A stretch of DNA of 64,000 nt from positions 9,759,001 through 9,823,000 of the forward strand of contig NZ_CP122458.1 of NCBI RefSeq assembly GCF_032598905.1, written 5' to 3'. Of this stretch, positions 1 through 9,060 are shown in pieces. A program made the translations under genes and the position numbers. Source of the DNA: Streptomyces sp. 11x1 (GTDB lineage: Bacteria; Actinomycetota; Actinomycetes; Streptomycetales; Streptomycetaceae). Under the pieces are notes generated by a model. The model made no database searches. It was given only the letters and a program-made list of their open reading frames with translations, and was not told the DNA's origin. Within the stretch, counting starts at the first letter, position 1. Each line of letters starts with the position of its first letter.

Positions 1-661
1 CCCACATCCCCGCCCGGCCCAGCACTTCCTCGCGCGTCCAGCCGCTCAGGCTCAGCAGCATGGCGGCCTCGTACTCGTTGGTGAAGAGCCAACCCGCTCC
101 GCTCACGAGCCGGCGGACCTCGTCGCGGCCCAGGCGGGCGAGCTGCTGCGAGGGGTCCGCCGCGAAGGGGATGCCCAGCTCCCGGCACTGCTCGGTGTGG
201 CGCAGCATCGCTGCCGGATCGTTCGGGGAGACCACGACCAGATCGAGCGCCCCGCCGCGGTCGGCCACCCGCGCGAGATCGATGCGGGGTGCCTCGGCCA
301 TCGCTCCCGCGTAGAACGAGGCGATCTGGTTCTGGTCCGCGTCGGTCGTGCACATGAAGCGCGCGGTGCGGCGCGTGGCCGACACATGGACGTGGCCCGT
401 GTCGACGCCGTGCTCCTTGAGCAGGATCTCGTACTCGTCGAAGTCGGCTCCCACCGCGCCGACGAGAAGGGGTGTCAGCCCGAGTACGCCGAGGCCGTAC
501 GCGATGTTGGCGGCGGCTCCGCCACGGCGTACGTCGAGTTCGTCGACGAGGAAGGAGAGCGACACGTGATCGAGCCGGCCTTCGATCAACTGGTCGGCGA
601 ACCTCCCGGGGAAGGTGGCCAGATGGTCGGTGGCGATGGAACCTGTGACGGCGATGCGCAT
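1..661 (-). CDS. adoK: adenosine kinase (PfkB family), 3' part beyond window
   Basis: About 220 codons are visible; the end lies beyond the left edge. Translation from the ATG at 661 begins [20 protein letters not shown] and contains the PfkB signature [14 protein letters not shown] near residue 46 and [19 protein letters not shown] near residue 170. It resembles, from memory, mycobacterial adenosine kinase along its whole visible length. The expected reaction is ATP-dependent phosphorylation of adenosine to AMP, which clears the adenosine released when S-adenosylhomocysteine is hydrolysed. The start overlaps the end of metF by 76 nt and has its own GGAGAG ribosome-binding site. Linkage to metK and metF makes adenosine a better substrate guess than a sugar. 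Confidence 0.82.
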   Translation of the reverse strand, partial: MRIAVTGSIATDHLATFPGRFADQLIEGRLDHVSLSFLVDELDVRRGGAAANIAYGLGVLGLTPLLVGAVGADFDEYEILLKEHGVDTGHVHVSATRRTARFMCTTDADQNQIASFYAGAMAEAPRIDLARVADRGGALDLVVVSPNDPAAMLRHTEQCRELGIPFAADPSQQLARLGRDEVRRLVSGAGWLFTNEYEAAMLLSLSGWTREEVLGRAGMW

Positions 662-1638
662 CGTGTCGCTCTCCAGCCGTACTCGTGGGCGGGTGGTCCG
701 TGGGGGACCCGGACGGGCTCGATGTTCCGGTGGATCTCCAGGGTCGCGGTGGACCTGTTGAGGGTGATGTAGTGCAGCCCCGGCGCGCCCTCGTCCAGCA
801 GCCGGGCTGCCATCGCGGTGGCGTACTCCACCCCGATGCGGTGGCCCTCGGCGGGGTCGCCGCGCGCGGCCTCCAGACGATGCGCGAGGTCCTCGGGGAA
901 GGCGGCGTCGCTCAGCGCTGCGAAGCGGCGGATCTGGCGGACGTCGGTGGCGGGCATGATCTCCGGGATGATCGGCGTGTGGCAGCCCGCCGCCGTGATC
1001 CGGTCCCGCAGGCGCAGGAAGTCGTCGACGTGGAAGAACATCTGCGTGATCGCGTAGTCGGCGCCCGCTCGGCACTTGGCGACGAAGTGCCGGATGTCGC
1101 TCTCCCAGTCCGGGGAGCGGGGATGACGCTCGGGGAAGGCGGCCACTCCCACGGAGAAGTCCCCCAGGGAGCGCACCAGTTCGACGAGCTGGTAGGCGTG
1201 GCGCAGGCCCCGCGGATGGGGCACCCAGGGGCCGCGCGGGTCTCCGGGAGGGTCACCGCGCAGGACCAGGACGTCCCGCACGCCCGCGTCGGCGTACTGC
1301 CCGATGACGCCGCGCAGTTCGGCGACCGAGTGCCCGACCGCCGTCAGATGGGCGACGGGCCGCAGCGTGGTGTCGGCGGCGATCCGCCGGGTGACCTCGA
1401 CGGTGCGGTGGCGGGACGAACCGCCGGCGCCGTACGTGACGGAGACGAAAGCCGGCGACAGTGCCTCGACGCGGCGGACCGCCTCCCACAGGGTGCGGGC
1501 GCCCGCCTCGGTCCTCGGAGGGAAGAACTCGAAGGAGAAACTGGGCCGTTCGCGGTCGGCCGGAGCGCCCGGCAGGCGCGGGCCCGGTGCCCCGTTCCTC
1601 TCCAGGATGCCCGCCGCGGGCCCGCCGGCGCCGGTCAC
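586..1638 (-). CDS. metF: 5,10-methylenetetrahydrofolate reductase
   Basis: Reduces methylene-THF to 5-methyl-THF, the methyl donor for methionine synthesis. The 350-residue protein shows the family opening [20 protein letters not shown] near residue 33, [10 protein letters not shown] in the middle and the usual terminal motif [16 protein letters not shown]. Family members normally end shortly after that motif; here about 42 extra residues (roughly 309-350) are low-complexity and run into the adenosine kinase start, so the natural stop has probably been lost. It starts with GTG and overlaps metK by 4 nt (GTGA), so the two are probably translationally coupled. Dedicated to methyl-group supply in this gene set. 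Confidence 0.93.
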   Translation of the reverse strand: MTGAGGPAAGILERNGAPGPRLPGAPADRERPSFSFEFFPPRTEAGARTLWEAVRRVEALSPAFVSVTYGAGGSSRHRTVEVTRRIAADTTLRPVAHLTAVGHSVAELRGVIGQYADAGVRDVLVLRGDPPGDPRGPWVPHPRGLRHAYQLVELVRSLGDFSVGVAAFPERHPRSPDWESDIRHFVAKCRAGADYAITQMFFHVDDFLRLRDRITAAGCHTPIIPEIMPATDVRQIRRFAALSDAAFPEDLAHRLEAARGDPAEGHRIGVEYATAMAARLLDEGAPGLHYITLNRSTATLEIHRNIEPVRVPHGPPAHEYGWRATRCASPSQVPSPPTIWPPSPGGSPTS

Positions 1639-2864
1639 CGTGAGAGGAGCGCTCGGCGCCGGAGCTCGGCGGCTCGGTCGGTGCGTTCCCAGGTGAAGTC
1701 CGGGTGCGTACGGCCGAAGTGCCCGTACGCCGCCGTCCCGGAGTAGATGGGGCGCAGCAGGTCGAGGTCACGGACGAGGGCGGCCGGGCGCAGGTCGAAC
1801 ACCTCGGTGACGGCCCGTTCGAGGCGTTCGGTGTCGACGGTGTTGGTGCCGAAGGTCTCCACGAACAGTCCGACCGGCCTGGCCTTGCCGATGGCGTAGG
1901 CCACCTGGACCTCGCAGCGACGGGCCAGACCGGCCGCCACGACGTTCTTCGCCACCCAGCGCATCGCGTACGCCGCCGAGCGGTCCACCTTGGAGGGGTC
2001 CTTGCCCGAGAACGCGCCGCCGCCGTGGCGGGCCATGCCGCCGTACGTGTCGATGATGATCTTCCGCCCGGTCAGCCCCGCGTCCCCCATGGGGCCGCCG
2101 ATCTCGAAGCGGCCGGTCGGGTTCACCAACAGCCGGTACCCCTCGGTCTCCAGTTTGACGCCGTCCTCGGCGAGCCCGGCGAGGACGTGCTCCACGACGT
2201 GTTCCCGCAGGTCGGGCGTGAGCAGGGCGTCCAGGTCGATGTCGCGCGCGTGCTGGGAGGAGACGACGACGGTGTCGAGGCGGACCGGTCGGTCCCCCTC
2301 GTACTCGACGGTGACCTGGGTCTTGCCGTCCGGACGGAGGTAGGGGATCGTCCCGTCCTTCCTGACCTCGGCCAGACGTCGGGACAACCGGTGCGCGAGG
2401 TGGATCGGCAGCGGCATCAACTCGGGCGTCTCGTCGGTCGCGTAGCCGAACATCAGGCCCTGGTCGCCCGCGCCCTGCGCGTCGAGCCCATCGTCCCGCT
2501 CACTCGCGGCCTCTCCCGCGAGGCGCTTCTCGTAGGCGGTGTCCACGCCCTGGGCGATGTCGGGCGACTGCGAGCCGATCGACACCGACACCCCGCACGA
2601 GGCCCCGTCGAAGCCCTTCGCCGACGAGTCGTAGCCGATCCGGAGGATCGTGTCGCGCACGAGGGCGGCGATCGGGGCGTACGCGCCTGTGGTCACCTCG
2701 CCCGCCACGTGGACGTGTCCCGTGGTGATCAGTGTCTCCACGGCGACGCGTGACAGGGGGTCCTCACTCAGCAGCGCGTCCAGGACGGCATCGCTGATCT
2801 GATCGGCGATCTTGTCGGGGTGGCCCTCGGTGACCGACTCCGACGTGAACAGACGGCGGGACAT
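1635..2864 (-). CDS. metK: S-adenosylmethionine synthetase
   Basis: Makes S-adenosylmethionine from methionine and ATP. The 409-residue protein is full length for the family, with GHPDK at residues 14-18, GAGDQG at 131-136 and the phosphate-binding [16 protein letters not shown] segment near residue 288. The start has an AAGGAG site 6 nt upstream. It lies 42 nt after the MFS gene and overlaps metF. Streptomycetes carry a housekeeping metK elsewhere, so this copy is likely a pathway-dedicated paralogue serving the neighbouring methyltransferase; that last point is inference. Confidence 0.95.
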   Translation of the reverse strand: MSRRLFTSESVTEGHPDKIADQISDAVLDALLSEDPLSRVAVETLITTGHVHVAGEVTTGAYAPIAALVRDTILRIGYDSSAKGFDGASCGVSVSIGSQSPDIAQGVDTAYEKRLAGEAASERDDGLDAQGAGDQGLMFGYATDETPELMPLPIHLAHRLSRRLAEVRKDGTIPYLRPDGKTQVTVEYEGDRPVRLDTVVVSSQHARDIDLDALLTPDLREHVVEHVLAGLAEDGVKLETEGYRLLVNPTGRFEIGGPMGDAGLTGRKIIIDTYGGMARHGGGAFSGKDPSKVDRSAAYAMRWVAKNVVAAGLARRCEVQVAYAIGKARPVGLFVETFGTNTVDTERLERAVTEVFDLRPAALVRDLDLLRPIYSGTAAYGHFGRTHPDFTWERTDRAAELRRRALLSR

Positions 2865-2906
2865 GGGCTCTCCTTCGGCAACTGGTGCGAGAGGCGCGGG
2901 GGCAGG

Positions 2907-4382
2907 TCAGACAGGCTGGTTCTCCGCGTTCGGGTCGCGCGGCGGCACGTCGTACGGCGCACTCGACGTCGACAGCGACAGGCCGCTCGTCTCGGGGGCC
3001 CAGGCCACCGACACCAGCGCTCCCACCAGGGAGAGGGCGCAGCCACAGAGGACGACGGCGCTCACCCCCCATTCCTGCAGGCCGACGGGGACGAGGAAGG
3101 TACCGACCGCGCCGCCGACACGGCTGACGGCGGCGGCGAAGCCGATACCGGTGGCCCGGATCTCGGTGGGGAAGACCTCGCTGGGGTAGACCGCCTGGAG
3201 CGTGCTGGACGCCGCGTGGAACAACGCGAAGACGGCGAAGCAGCCGACGATCGCCCACCGCGGGCCGTGTGGCCACAGACCCAGAGCCAGCAGGGCCGCC
3301 GCGGTGACCAGGAACGGGTGGATGAGCAGCCGCCTCCGGCCGACCCGGTCCATCAGCAGGACCCCGCTCAGGCAGCCGAGCAGCAGGAAGAGGTTGAGCG
3401 CCACCTCACCGGTGCCGTCGTCGCCCGCGCCGAGCGAGGACAGCACCTGCGGGGCGAAGGTGGAGATGGCGAAGAACGGGGTGATCTGGCAGAGCCAGAA
3501 GAGGCTGGTGAAGGCGGTCCTGCGCCGGTAGGGGCTGGAGAACAGCGCCGCGAGGCCGGCCGGTGCGGCAGGTGTCCTCTCGTCCCTGCTCCTGCCGTCC
3601 CTGGTCCTCTCGTCCCTCGTCCCGTCGGCTCCGGTCCCGGCGCGGCCGGACCGTGCCGGCAGGGTCCCTTCCGTGCCCGTCCCGTCGTAGCCGGTGCCGA
3701 GCCAGCGCCGGCTGATCGCGTCGGCCTCGGCGAACCGGCCCCTGCTCGCCAGCCAGTGCGGTGATTCGGGGGTGCCCAGCCGGGCCACGAGCACGACGAG
3801 GGACGGCACGGCGCTGCTGGCGAGGATCCAGCGCCACAGGGACGGGTCGGTGCTCAAGGACGACAGGGCCAGGCCGACGGTCGCCGCGAGTGTGTAGCCG
3901 ACGTACCAGAACGCGATGAGCGAGGCCAGCAGTCGTCCCCGGCGCTCGGGTGGGGCGAACTCCGCGACCAGCGCCCCGGCGATGGCGTAGTCGGCGCCCA
4001 CGGCGGCACCCATGAGCAGCCGTACGGCGAAGAGGTGCAGGGCGTTGTCGACGACGAGTTGGAGCACCGAGCCCACGAGGAAGACCAGCAGGTCGAAGAG
4101 GTACATCTTCTGGCGTCCGAACCTGTCGGTGAGCCGTCCGAAGACGATCCCTCCGAAGAAGATGCCGATCAGCGTGGCGGCACCGATCAGTCCTGTCTGG
4201 AGCGAGGTGAGCGCGAGGTCGGCGCGTGCGAGCGGCAGGGCGGTGCCCACGACCCCGAGGATCCATCCGTCGCACACCTCGCCGCCGCCGGCGCAGACCG
4301 TGACACGGGTCTGGAAACGGTGGACACGGCGTTCCTCGGGGGTGGCCGGGACGGTGGCGGCGCGGGGAGACGGGGCCGGCAT
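2907..4382 (-). CDS. MFS transporter, sugar-porter-like
   Basis: Major facilitator protein of about 491 residues with roughly 12 membrane segments. The loop-2 motif GRLTDRFGRQKMYL, the PPERRGR loop and a second GRRRL loop are typical of the sugar/metabolite porter branch. The central cytoplasmic loop has a charged repetitive insert (DGTRDERTRDGRSRDERTP). The ATG at 4382 is preferred to the ATG six codons upstream because only it has a GAGAAGAG site at proper distance. It sits between the SARP gene and metK in one leftward unit, so it may import a precursor or export the product; substrate unknown. Confidence 0.85.
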   Translation of the reverse strand: MPAPSPRAATVPATPEERRVHRFQTRVTVCAGGGEVCDGWILGVVGTALPLARADLALTSLQTGLIGAATLIGIFFGGIVFGRLTDRFGRQKMYLFDLLVFLVGSVLQLVVDNALHLFAVRLLMGAAVGADYAIAGALVAEFAPPERRGRLLASLIAFWYVGYTLAATVGLALSSLSTDPSLWRWILASSAVPSLVVLVARLGTPESPHWLASRGRFAEADAISRRWLGTGYDGTGTEGTLPARSGRAGTGADGTRDERTRDGRSRDERTPAAPAGLAALFSSPYRRRTAFTSLFWLCQITPFFAISTFAPQVLSSLGAGDDGTGEVALNLFLLLGCLSGVLLMDRVGRRRLLIHPFLVTAAALLALGLWPHGPRWAIVGCFAVFALFHAASSTLQAVYPSEVFPTEIRATGIGFAAAVSRVGGAVGTFLVPVGLQEWGVSAVVLCGCALSLVGALVSVAWAPETSGLSLSTSSAPYDVPPRDPNAENQPV

Positions 4383-4451
4383 CGCTGACTCTTCTCTCAT
4401 GGGGTGCGGTGGCTCTCGTGGGTGCCCGGGCGCTTTCGTCGGCGAGGGGTG

Positions 4452-5324
4452 TCAGCGGCTGGCGACGAGATCCAGGGAGAGCCGCAGGTTCTGCGGGGGC
4501 CGCACGTCCAGCTCCGCGTTCTCGGTCAGCACGGCGGTCTGCAGCTTGCGCAGCTTGTGCGACGGCTCGATGCCCAACTCGTCGGCGAGATGGCGGCTCA
4601 GCAGGTGGAAGACCTCCAGCGCGTGCGCGGTGCGCCCGCACCGGTAGAGGGCGATCATGTACTGGGCGTGCAGGTTCTCGTGCATCGGATAGCGGGAGAC
4701 GAGCAGCCCCAGCTCGGACAGCAACTGGTGGTGCAGACCGAGCCTCAGTTCGGCGTCCAGACACTGTTCGAGGACCGTCATCCGCACGCCTTCGAGGCGG
4801 GCGACCTGGGCCTGGATGTGCGGGCCGGCCTGGACGTCGACGAGGGTGCGGCCGCGCCACAGCGCGAGTGCGGAGCGCAGCGAGGTCGCCAGGAGCACGT
4901 CGTCGTCGAACGCCTGGGCACGGCGGGCCTGCGCCAGGCGGCCCTCCAGCGCGTGCAGGTCCAGGCCGCCCTGCCGCACGCGCAGTACGTAGCCCTGGTA
5001 GCGCGTCTGCAGGAGCTGCTTCGCCGCGTCCGCGGAACCCACGGACGGCCACGCCGCGAGTGCCCTGCGCAGCTGGAAGACCCGGGTGTGCACGCTCTGT
5101 ACCGCGCTGCGTGGTGAGTCGTCACCCCACAACTCCTGGACACAGGTGTCGAGCGAGACCTGGTCGCCCGCGTGCAGGAGCAGCAGCGCGAGCAGTTGTC
5201 GTGTCTTGGGCGCGGACGGCAGTCGGCCCCCGATGTCGCACGGACGCTCACCCGACGCGGCGCGGGCCGTGGAACTCGCCGTCGAATCCGTCACGGAAAG
5301 CGGGCCGAGAACTCCGAACTCCAT
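4452..5324 (-). CDS. SARP-type transcriptional activator
   Basis: A 290-residue protein starting MEFGVLGPLSV. It has an OmpR-like winged helix (about residues 1-105, including LPSAPKTRQLLALLLLHAGD) followed by a bacterial transcriptional activation domain (about 110-255, ending ELGIEPSHKLRKL). This is the architecture of streptomycete antibiotic regulators of the AfsR/SARP family, without the ATPase extension of AfsR itself. The start at 5324 has an AGGAA site, whereas the 28 residues that could be added upstream lack one. It is divergent from the biosynthetic operon beginning at 5543 and heads the SAM-supply genes, so it is the likely cluster-situated activator. Confidence 0.88.
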   Translation of the reverse strand: MEFGVLGPLSVTDSTASSTARAASGERPCDIGGRLPSAPKTRQLLALLLLHAGDQVSLDTCVQELWGDDSPRSAVQSVHTRVFQLRRALAAWPSVGSADAAKQLLQTRYQGYVLRVRQGGLDLHALEGRLAQARRAQAFDDDVLLATSLRSALALWRGRTLVDVQAGPHIQAQVARLEGVRMTVLEQCLDAELRLGLHHQLLSELGLLVSRYPMHENLHAQYMIALYRCGRTAHALEVFHLLSRHLADELGIEPSHKLRKLQTAVLTENAELDVRPPQNLRLSLDLVASR

Positions 5325-5542
5325 GGGAATTCCTCTCGTGTCGAAGTTTCCGGTGCTGCAGAACGTAACTCGGGCACCACAACGGCTCCACTTTCCGGCT
5401 CGAATCACTCAGGACTATGTCAACCGCGCCCGTTTTCAACCTTTTTGGCCGCGCTGATACCCGTGATATCCGACGAGGAGTGAATCGTGAGGCAGCCGTG
5501 GTGCTGTGGGATTCGTTCGCATCTCGACGAAAGGCCCCGACC
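5325..5542. promoter_or_regulatory. divergent intergenic region of the biosynthetic cluster
   Basis: This 218-bp space separates the SARP gene from the rightward operon and is less GC-rich than its surroundings. A TCAACC hexamer occurs twice near 5418-5440, but the 16-bp spacing does not match known SARP boxes, so no operator is claimed. A GTG at 5487 preceded by GAGGAG would start a frame that merely shadows the HAD gene. Confidence 0.4.
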
Positions 5543-6229
5543 GTGGAAAAGAGTCTGGTCGTCTTCGACTGCGACGGCGTACTGGTGGACAGCGAGAAGC
5601 TCAGCTCACAGGCCATGCTGGAGATGGCGGCGGACGAGGGAATCGTCCTCACACCGGACGCCGCCCTCGCCTTCATCCGCGGCCGCAAGGTCGCCACCTG
5701 GGTCGCGGAGCTCGAAACCCGCCTCGGCAGGTCGCTGGCGCCCGACTTCGTGCCGGAGTTCCGCCGGAGGGCGGCCGCCCTGTTCACCGTCGCCCTGCGG
5801 CCGGTGCCCGACGTGCCGAGGATGCTCGACGAACTCACCGTGCCGTTCTGCACGGCCTCCAGCGCACCCCGCGACAAGATCGAGCACACGCTCGGACTGA
5901 CCGGCCTGCTGCCGCGGTTCGCCGACCGCATCTACAGCGCGTACGAGGTCGGCGCGTGGAAGCCGGACCCCGGACTCTTCCTGCACGCCGCGCGTGATCT
6001 GGGCGTTCCGGCCGACCGATGCGTCGTCGTCGAGGACAGCCTCGTCGGCGTGCAGGCCGCGGTCGCCGCCGGAATGACGGTGTTCGGGTACGCGCCGCCC
6101 GAGAACGGCACGGCCGCCGTTCTCGGCGCGGCCGGCGCGGTCACCTTCGAGTCGATGGCCGCGCTGCCCGCTCTGCTCACGACGGGGCCGGCGCGGCGGC
6201 CCGTGAGCGGTTCGATATCGGCTCGCTAG
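5543..6229 (+). CDS. HAD-superfamily sugar-phosphate phosphatase/phosphomutase
   Basis: A 228-residue protein of the beta-phosphoglucomutase/phosphatase branch. Motif I is FDCDGVLVDSE (nucleophile Asp9, acid/base Asp11), motif II TASS, motif III the Lys of WKPDPGLF and motif IV VVVEDSLVGVQAA; a helical cap lies between motifs I and II. It most likely removes a phosphate from a sugar phosphate. The GTG at 5543 is chosen because it places motif I at the usual distance from the N-terminus and follows a GAAAGG site; a GTG at 5480 in the same frame is the alternative. It is the first gene of the rightward operon and precedes a transaldolase-like gene, which suggests dephosphorylation of that enzyme's product. 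Confidence 0.82.
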   Translation: MEKSLVVFDCDGVLVDSEKLSSQAMLEMAADEGIVLTPDAALAFIRGRKVATWVAELETRLGRSLAPDFVPEFRRRAAALFTVALRPVPDVPRMLDELTVPFCTASSAPRDKIEHTLGLTGLLPRFADRIYSAYEVGAWKPDPGLFLHAARDLGVPADRCVVVEDSLVGVQAAVAAGMTVFGYAPPENGTAAVLGAAGAVTFESMAALPALLTTGPARRPVSGSISAR

Positions 6230-6298
6230 AACGGCCTGCTTCAGTACGTGTGCCGTCTTTCCCCGAGTTCGGGGATCAGACCGGAAGGTGCTCTTCGC

Positions 6299-7537
6299 AT
6301 GCCCATCGTTCTTGAAGAACTGCAGCGCGTCAGCCCCGCCGCCGAAATCTGGTGGGACTCCTCACCGCTCGATTTCCCCCGGTGGCGCAAGCTTTTCCTG
6401 GACGACGCGCCGGACACGGAATCGCGCTGTCGCTGGAGCCGGCAACTCGACCGTTTTCTCTGTCCGGAGGAACCCGACACCTCGCTGGTCCGTGGCATCA
6501 CGACCAACCCCTCACTGGTGGCGAAGAGCATTCTCGCCTCGCCCGACACGTGGCGGGCGGAGATCCGGGAGACGATTCGCAGGCAGAGCCTCCCGGACGT
6601 GGAGAGCACCTTCCGTCTCGTGTACGAGGAGGCGCTGCGCCGGGCGGCGGCCCGGATGCTGCCGATGTGGGAGGCCAGCGACGGTCGGTTCGGCTGGGTT
6701 TCCGGACAGCTCGATCCACGGCTGATGTTCAACGCCGACCTCATGCTCGAACAGGCGCTGCGGATCGCTCGGATAGCGCCGAACCTGATGGTGAAGGTGC
6801 CCGGATCCGCGGCCGGGTACGAGGTGATCCGGAACCTGGTCGCCCGCGGGACGTCTGTCAACAACACACTCTCGTACACCGTTCCGCAGTTCCTCGCCTG
6901 CGCCGAGGCCGTGGAGTCCGGGCTCGCGGAGGCCCGCCGCCGGGGCGTCGCGACCGACCGGTGGCGTGCCGTCTTCACCCATATGACCGGGCGCTTCGGG
7001 GCCAACACCGATCTGCGGTGCGAGGCCGCCATCCGCGGCATGGACCTCACCCCGAGTGAGATCCGCTGGGCCGAGGTCGCCATCCTCAAACGCGTCCACC
7101 GCCGTATCGCGGAACACGGCCACCCGGTGAAGCTGCTGCTGTCCAGCCTCGAGGTCGAGGATCCGGCGACGGGGTCCGGGGCGCTGAGCATGCATCTGGA
7201 GGAGAGCGCGGGCGGAGCGATCGCCTACACCTGCAAGCCCCGGTTCGTGGCCGATGTGATGCGCCGTGACCATGAGCTGCCGGCCTTCGCCGCCGACGCC
7301 ATCGAGCGCGAGGTCCCGGCCCGGGTGCTGGAGAAGCTGATGTGGCTCCCCTCCTTCCACCGGGCCTACGACCCGCAGGGCATGGGCGTGGACGAGTTCT
7401 CGCACTACGGATCGTTCATCGAGACCTACGCCGAAGTCCTCGGCAACACACGGAAGTTGCTCGACTTCATCGCCCATCAACTGCAGACGATGTCCCACTC
7501 CACGCAGCCGCTGCTGCTCTCCGGAAGCACCCGATGA
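6299..7537 (+). CDS. transaldolase-family enzyme
   Basis: A 412-residue transaldolase-fold protein, longer than typical TalB (about 315). RGITTNPSLV (65-74) matches the TTNPS motif, and MVKVPGSAAGYEVIRNL (from 164) contains the Schiff-base Lys at residue 166. The motif normally reading VSxEVDxRL is VSGQLDPRL, so the catalytic Glu (Glu96 of TalB) is Gln137, the residue found at the equivalent site in fructose-6-phosphate aldolase. It may therefore perform an aldolase-type rather than a classical ketol-transfer reaction on a sugar phosphate. The start at 6299 has a GGAAGG site, and the 17 residues further upstream look unlike the family. The stop overlaps a possible start of the next gene (ATGA). 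Confidence 0.87.
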   Translation: MPIVLEELQRVSPAAEIWWDSSPLDFPRWRKLFLDDAPDTESRCRWSRQLDRFLCPEEPDTSLVRGITTNPSLVAKSILASPDTWRAEIRETIRRQSLPDVESTFRLVYEEALRRAAARMLPMWEASDGRFGWVSGQLDPRLMFNADLMLEQALRIARIAPNLMVKVPGSAAGYEVIRNLVARGTSVNNTLSYTVPQFLACAEAVESGLAEARRRGVATDRWRAVFTHMTGRFGANTDLRCEAAIRGMDLTPSEIRWAEVAILKRVHRRIAEHGHPVKLLLSSLEVEDPATGSGALSMHLEESAGGAIAYTCKPRFVADVMRRDHELPAFAADAIEREVPARVLEKLMWLPSFHRAYDPQGMGVDEFSHYGSFIETYAEVLGNTRKLLDFIAHQLQTMSHSTQPLLLSGSTR

Positions 7538-7563
7538 CCACGGCCCGAGGAGATGAATCCCCC

Positions 7564-8316
7564 ATGCACCCGTCCATCGCGCTGTGGAGTCATCCCAGAT
7601 CGATGTCGACGGCGCTCGAACGGTCCTTCATCGAGCGTGGCGACTTCAAGGTCTTCCACGAGGAGTTCGCCTACGTCTTCTTCATGCACGAGGAACGCGC
7701 CGCGATCCCCCACAAGAACCCCCAGCCGGGGCACCCGCTCACCTACCCCGACCTCAAGCGGACGATGGAGGAGGCGCGGCGGGAACAGCCGGTGTTCCAC
7801 AAGGACTTCCCCTACCACTGCCTGGACCATCTGCTGGCCGACCCCGAGTACCTGCGGGGTCAGGTCAACACCTTCCTGATCCGGGACCCGGAGGAGGCGG
7901 TCCTCTCGCACGCCACCGTGCACCCCGACGTCACCCGGGACGTACTCGGCTACGAGGAACTCGCCCGGCTTTTCGACCACGTGACCGAACTGACGGGCAC
8001 CGAACCGATCGTCCTCAACGCCGCGGACCTGGCGGCCCGGCCGACGGAGACCATCGCCGCCTACTGCGAGGCCATCGACGTGCCGTTCCTGCCGGAAGCC
8101 CTCCGCTGGTCGGCGGGGGAGCGGCCGGAGTGGACCACGTGGAGCGGATGGCACACCGACGTCTCGGCGAGCAGCGGAATCCGGGCCCCGCGGCGCGACT
8201 ACCGGTTCAGCTACGCCGACAAGCCGCACCTGCGGGATTTCGTGCGCCACTGCCTGCCCTTCTACACACACCTGGACCAGTTCCGGCTCCGGCCGGCGAA
8301 GGAGGTGGCGCTGTGA
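7564..8316 (+). CDS. sulfotransferase family protein
   Basis: A 250-residue cytosolic sulfotransferase-like protein. The 5'-phosphosulfate-binding loop is SHPRSMSTALERSF (residues 9-22) and the 3'-phosphate motif is LIRDPEEAVLSH (105-116), the arrangement expected for a PAPS-dependent enzyme. It would transfer sulfuryl from PAPS to a hydroxyl or amine of the pathway intermediate. The presence of cysC, cysD and cysN at the end of the same operon strongly supports real sulfotransfer. An alternative ATG at 7534 overlaps the transaldolase stop; 7564 is preferred because it sits after GAGGAG and gives the family's short N-terminus. Confidence 0.85.
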   Translation: MHPSIALWSHPRSMSTALERSFIERGDFKVFHEEFAYVFFMHEERAAIPHKNPQPGHPLTYPDLKRTMEEARREQPVFHKDFPYHCLDHLLADPEYLRGQVNTFLIRDPEEAVLSHATVHPDVTRDVLGYEELARLFDHVTELTGTEPIVLNAADLAARPTETIAAYCEAIDVPFLPEALRWSAGERPEWTTWSGWHTDVSASSGIRAPRRDYRFSYADKPHLRDFVRHCLPFYTHLDQFRLRPAKEVAL

Positions 8317-9044
8317 GCGCCCGCACCGTGATCGTCACCGGCGGAGCCGGCGGAGTGGGCCGGGCCCTGGTGGGCCGTCTCCTCGACGAGGGCAGGACGG
8401 TCGTCACCTGCGACATCGACGAGGCCGGACTGAAGTCCCTCGCCGACGAGCACGACGGACGGCCGCTGGAGACGCACGTCCGCGACGTCGCCTCGCACGA
8501 GGACTGCGACGCCTTCATGGACGCGGTCATCGACGCCCATCCGGACGTCGACGGGCTGGTCAACAACGCGGGGCTCTACCTCGGACAACCGGTGTGGGAG
8601 TACGACGACGAGACGATCGAACGGGTCATCGCCGTCAACATCAAGGGCCCGTTGTGGCTCTCGCGGCGCTTCGCCGGCCACCTCCTGCCCGCCGAGCGGC
8701 GTGGCGCGATCGTGAACCTGGCCTCGGTCGCCGGAGAGGTGGGCAGCTCCGACGCGCTGTACGGAACGGTCAAGTCGGGCGTCATCGGGCTCACCAAGTC
8801 CAACGCCATGAACTTCGCCCCGTACATCAGGGTCAACGTGGTCTCACCCGGACTGATCGTCCGTACGGCCATCGCCGACCGCATCCCCGACCACCGGTAC
8901 GCCGAGTACAAGCGGCAGGAGCTGCTCGACGGCGACATCCTCCCCGAGTACGTCGCCGACGTGTGCGCCTACCTGCTGAGCGACCGGTCCCGGACCCTGA
9001 CGGGCGCCCTGCTGCGCGCCGACAACGGCTGCTACCCGCGCTGA
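8313..9044 (+). CDS. short-chain dehydrogenase/reductase
   Basis: A 243-residue classical SDR with the cofactor motif TGGAGGVG (9-16), NNAG (84-87), catalytic Ser138, Tyr150 and Lys154 (YGTVK), and the PG motif VSPGLIVRT. It is an NAD(P)-dependent alcohol dehydrogenase or ketone reductase, probably acting on the sugar-like intermediate of this cluster. It starts with GTG, overlaps the sulfotransferase by 4 nt and has a strong GGAGG site. Substrate not predictable. Confidence 0.9.
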   Translation: MSARTVIVTGGAGGVGRALVGRLLDEGRTVVTCDIDEAGLKSLADEHDGRPLETHVRDVASHEDCDAFMDAVIDAHPDVDGLVNNAGLYLGQPVWEYDDETIERVIAVNIKGPLWLSRRFAGHLLPAERRGAIVNLASVAGEVGSSDALYGTVKSGVIGLTKSNAMNFAPYIRVNVVSPGLIVRTAIADRIPDHRYAEYKRQELLDGDILPEYVADVCAYLLSDRSRTLTGALLRADNGCYPR

Positions 9045-9060
9045 GAGAGAGGCGAAGACG

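Noticed and set aside
3406..5052. Leftward 548-residue frame spanning the MFS and SARP genes
   Set aside because: Arg/Pro/Ala-rich shadow of two well supported genes in another frame.
5418..5440. Two TCAACC hexamers as a SARP box
   Set aside because: The 16-bp spacing and sequence do not fit the heptamer repeats at 11 or 22 bp used by known SARPs.
5487..5900. Small rightward ORF with GAGGAG site before the HAD gene
   Set aside because: After a few codons it is only the +1 shadow of the HAD gene and has no similarity of its own.
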